A stretch of DNA of 54,396 nt from Sphaeroforma sirkka (taxonomy: Eukaryota; Opisthokonta; Ichthyosporea; Ichthyophonida): assembly GCA_001586965.3 (NCBI GenBank), contig LUCW03001463.1, positions 1-54,396 of the forward strand, written 5' to 3'. This document shows positions 53,097-54,396 of this stretch, piece by piece (positions within the stretch are counted from its first letter, which is position 1; every line of letters begins with the position of its first letter). The notes under the pieces were generated by a model. That model was not told where the DNA came from and did not search any database. It saw only the letters and a program-made list of their open reading frames with translations. A program made the position numbers and the translations under genes.

Positions 53097-54360
53097 TTAT
53101 TGTTGTTGTGCCGCTTTCTTCTTCTGCCGAGTTTGCTCGGCTTTTGTGGTATGCCGCGATGTCATTCGGATCGTCAAAAGCTTCGGCTGACTCCCAAGTT
53201 GGATCACCATCCCGCCAGCGAACCAAGTATTCTGTATTCCTGTGGAATCATTCTGTCTATGTCGAATGATGTAACGGAACGAGGAACTATCCTGCCACAT
53301 ATGATCTTCTAAAGGCTTTTCGGTGGCTCTATGGACTAGTCGCAAAAGTTCCACTCTAACTGGTTTACCTTTGAAAGTATCTGGAAGTGAACCATCCTTG
53401 TGTGTCAGTTCATATCCTTGTCCCTGTCTGGCTTTGACAACGTATGGTCCAAACATTGGTCGCATTGCTTTGGTTGTGCGACCTTCGGACCGTACCATTA
53501 CCACATCCCCTGGTTGAAAGGCGATAAAATCGTAAGCATGGAGGCGGTCAAACTGCCTGGATAGTGTGTCTGCGTATTTCTGCGTGACCTTGTAAAGCGT
53601 CGGCAAGATAGTGTCGTGCAAACGATCCAGCCGGTGTGCCCAAGCCTCATTGGTGACCGGCTGATTCCCCGGAAGGTCATCCGTGAAGTCAGCAAACGGA
53701 ACATGACGGCGACCGAAGTAAGCACTGAATGGTGCTGTCTTGTGTCGCCGAGATATATCGGAGGTTCTGGCACAGCATAATAAGTGGTAGTCGGACATCC
53801 CATGCCGTAGGCAAAGATTCACATAGCTTGCGAACTCCTTCGTGGATGTCTCTGTGTCTTCTCTCCGCTGCTCCCAGAACCTGAGGACGATATGGTGGCG
53901 ACTTTGCATGCATCACTCCAACTTCTTGAGTTATTAATTTAACAATCTTGTTCGAAAACTCGCCTCCCTCGTCTGATTGAATTTTCCTGGGAAAACCATG
54001 TTCCCCAAACACCTCCATAAGTTTAGATGTCACCACTTCTGCTGACTTTGTGCCGTTATTGCTCTCAATATCGAGTACCCCGTTGCTATATCCAAGACGT
54101 GCAATATATATCGATTTCCTGCTGCTGAAACTAGTGGCATTGGAATCATGTCGACTTGAATATGATCCCCACGGATACTTTGCCGTTATATTAATCATCG
54201 GGTGAAATCCTTTCGTAACACCCCTCTGTCCCTGACATGTGCGACAGTTTCTCCTAACTGTTTGTGCAAGTTCCAGAGCGTTAGGCCACAAATGTCCGTT
54301 CTGCTGTAGTTGAGCAACTGTATCTTCTGCTCTATGATGCCCAATCTCATGCTGGCACAA
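53097..54360 (-). pseudogene. C2 integrase and chromodomain, frameshifted
   Basis: Frame 54360-53689 holds HHCC (QHEIGHH ... CRTC) and DDE residues IQSDEGGEF and GAAERRHRDI. The region of the first Asp (near 54150) is disturbed by indels. Frame 53909-53097 carries the C-terminal core, GPY-like module and the chromodomain, itself split by a shift (FRYIIRHRQNDSTG, then a wrong frame, then KAEQTRQKKK). More damaged than C1. Confidence 0.82.
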
Positions 54361-54396
54361 GGTGAGCTGTGTGCGACGGCTTATCTCTTCCTCATC

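Larger units (their letters stand above)
52501..54396 (-). mobile_element. Ty3/gypsy-like element C2, 3' part, leaving the window
   Basis: 3' LTR (52501-52680), polypurine tract (CTCCCCTC on the plus strand), 3' UTR with the same duplicated motif as C1, and the Pol C-terminal half. Closely similar to C1 22050-23925. Confidence 0.88.

Overview
The window is eukaryotic, repeat-dominated DNA. I see no convincing host gene and no tRNA or rRNA. It contains LTR retrotransposons of three Ty3/gypsy-like families (called A, B and C here), a Ty1/copia-like fragment, and one PIF/Harbinger-type DNA transposon. Short plant-type telomere-like (TTTAGGG)n tracts and a THAP-type zinc finger inside the DNA transposon are the only lineage hints. 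TTTAGGG telomeres occur in plants, several algae and oomycetes, so the host cannot be named from this sequence.

Layout. 1-3329 and 9830-10262 (-): family A copy A1, split by a 6.5 kb Harbinger-type element (3330-9829) with terminal inverted repeats and a TAA target duplication. 10263-13030 (+): family A LTR, an inverted LTR fragment and the family A gag. 13031-18309 (-): copy A2, from 3' LTR to protease. 18310-23925 (+): family C copy C1, with telomere-like tracts and an inverted protease/gag segment near its 5' end. 23926-26837 (-): A3, truncated. 26838-29408 (+): B1 (LTR, leader, gag N-terminus). 29409-35443 (-): B2, the complementary remainder of a B element in inverted orientation. 35455-38221 (+): inverted LTR scrap and B3 (end of methyltransferase-like domain, integrase, chromodomain, 3' LTR). 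38222-40552 (+): copia-like RT/RNase H remnant. 40553-52500 (+): B4/B5, one B element with a 3.4 kb tandem duplication. 52501-54396 (-): second family C copy, running off the window.

All three gypsy-like families share one Pol plan: protease, reverse transcriptase, RNase H, a domain resembling phage-type Dam N6-adenine methyltransferases (NPPW motif), HHCC/DDE integrase, and a C-terminal chromodomain (clear in B and C, weak in A). In B and C, gag and protease lie in the same frame separated by a single stop codon (TGA in B, TAG in C) with similar downstream sequence, which suggests readthrough expression. Families A and B each show an element whose 3' part is inverted and joined at an LTR terminus to the gag region. 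In A the two junctions share a 4 bp GATA, as expected if the retrotransposon cDNA integrated into itself.

Most open reading frames carry frameshifts, often in homopolymers. Real decay and residual long-read consensus errors cannot be separated here.
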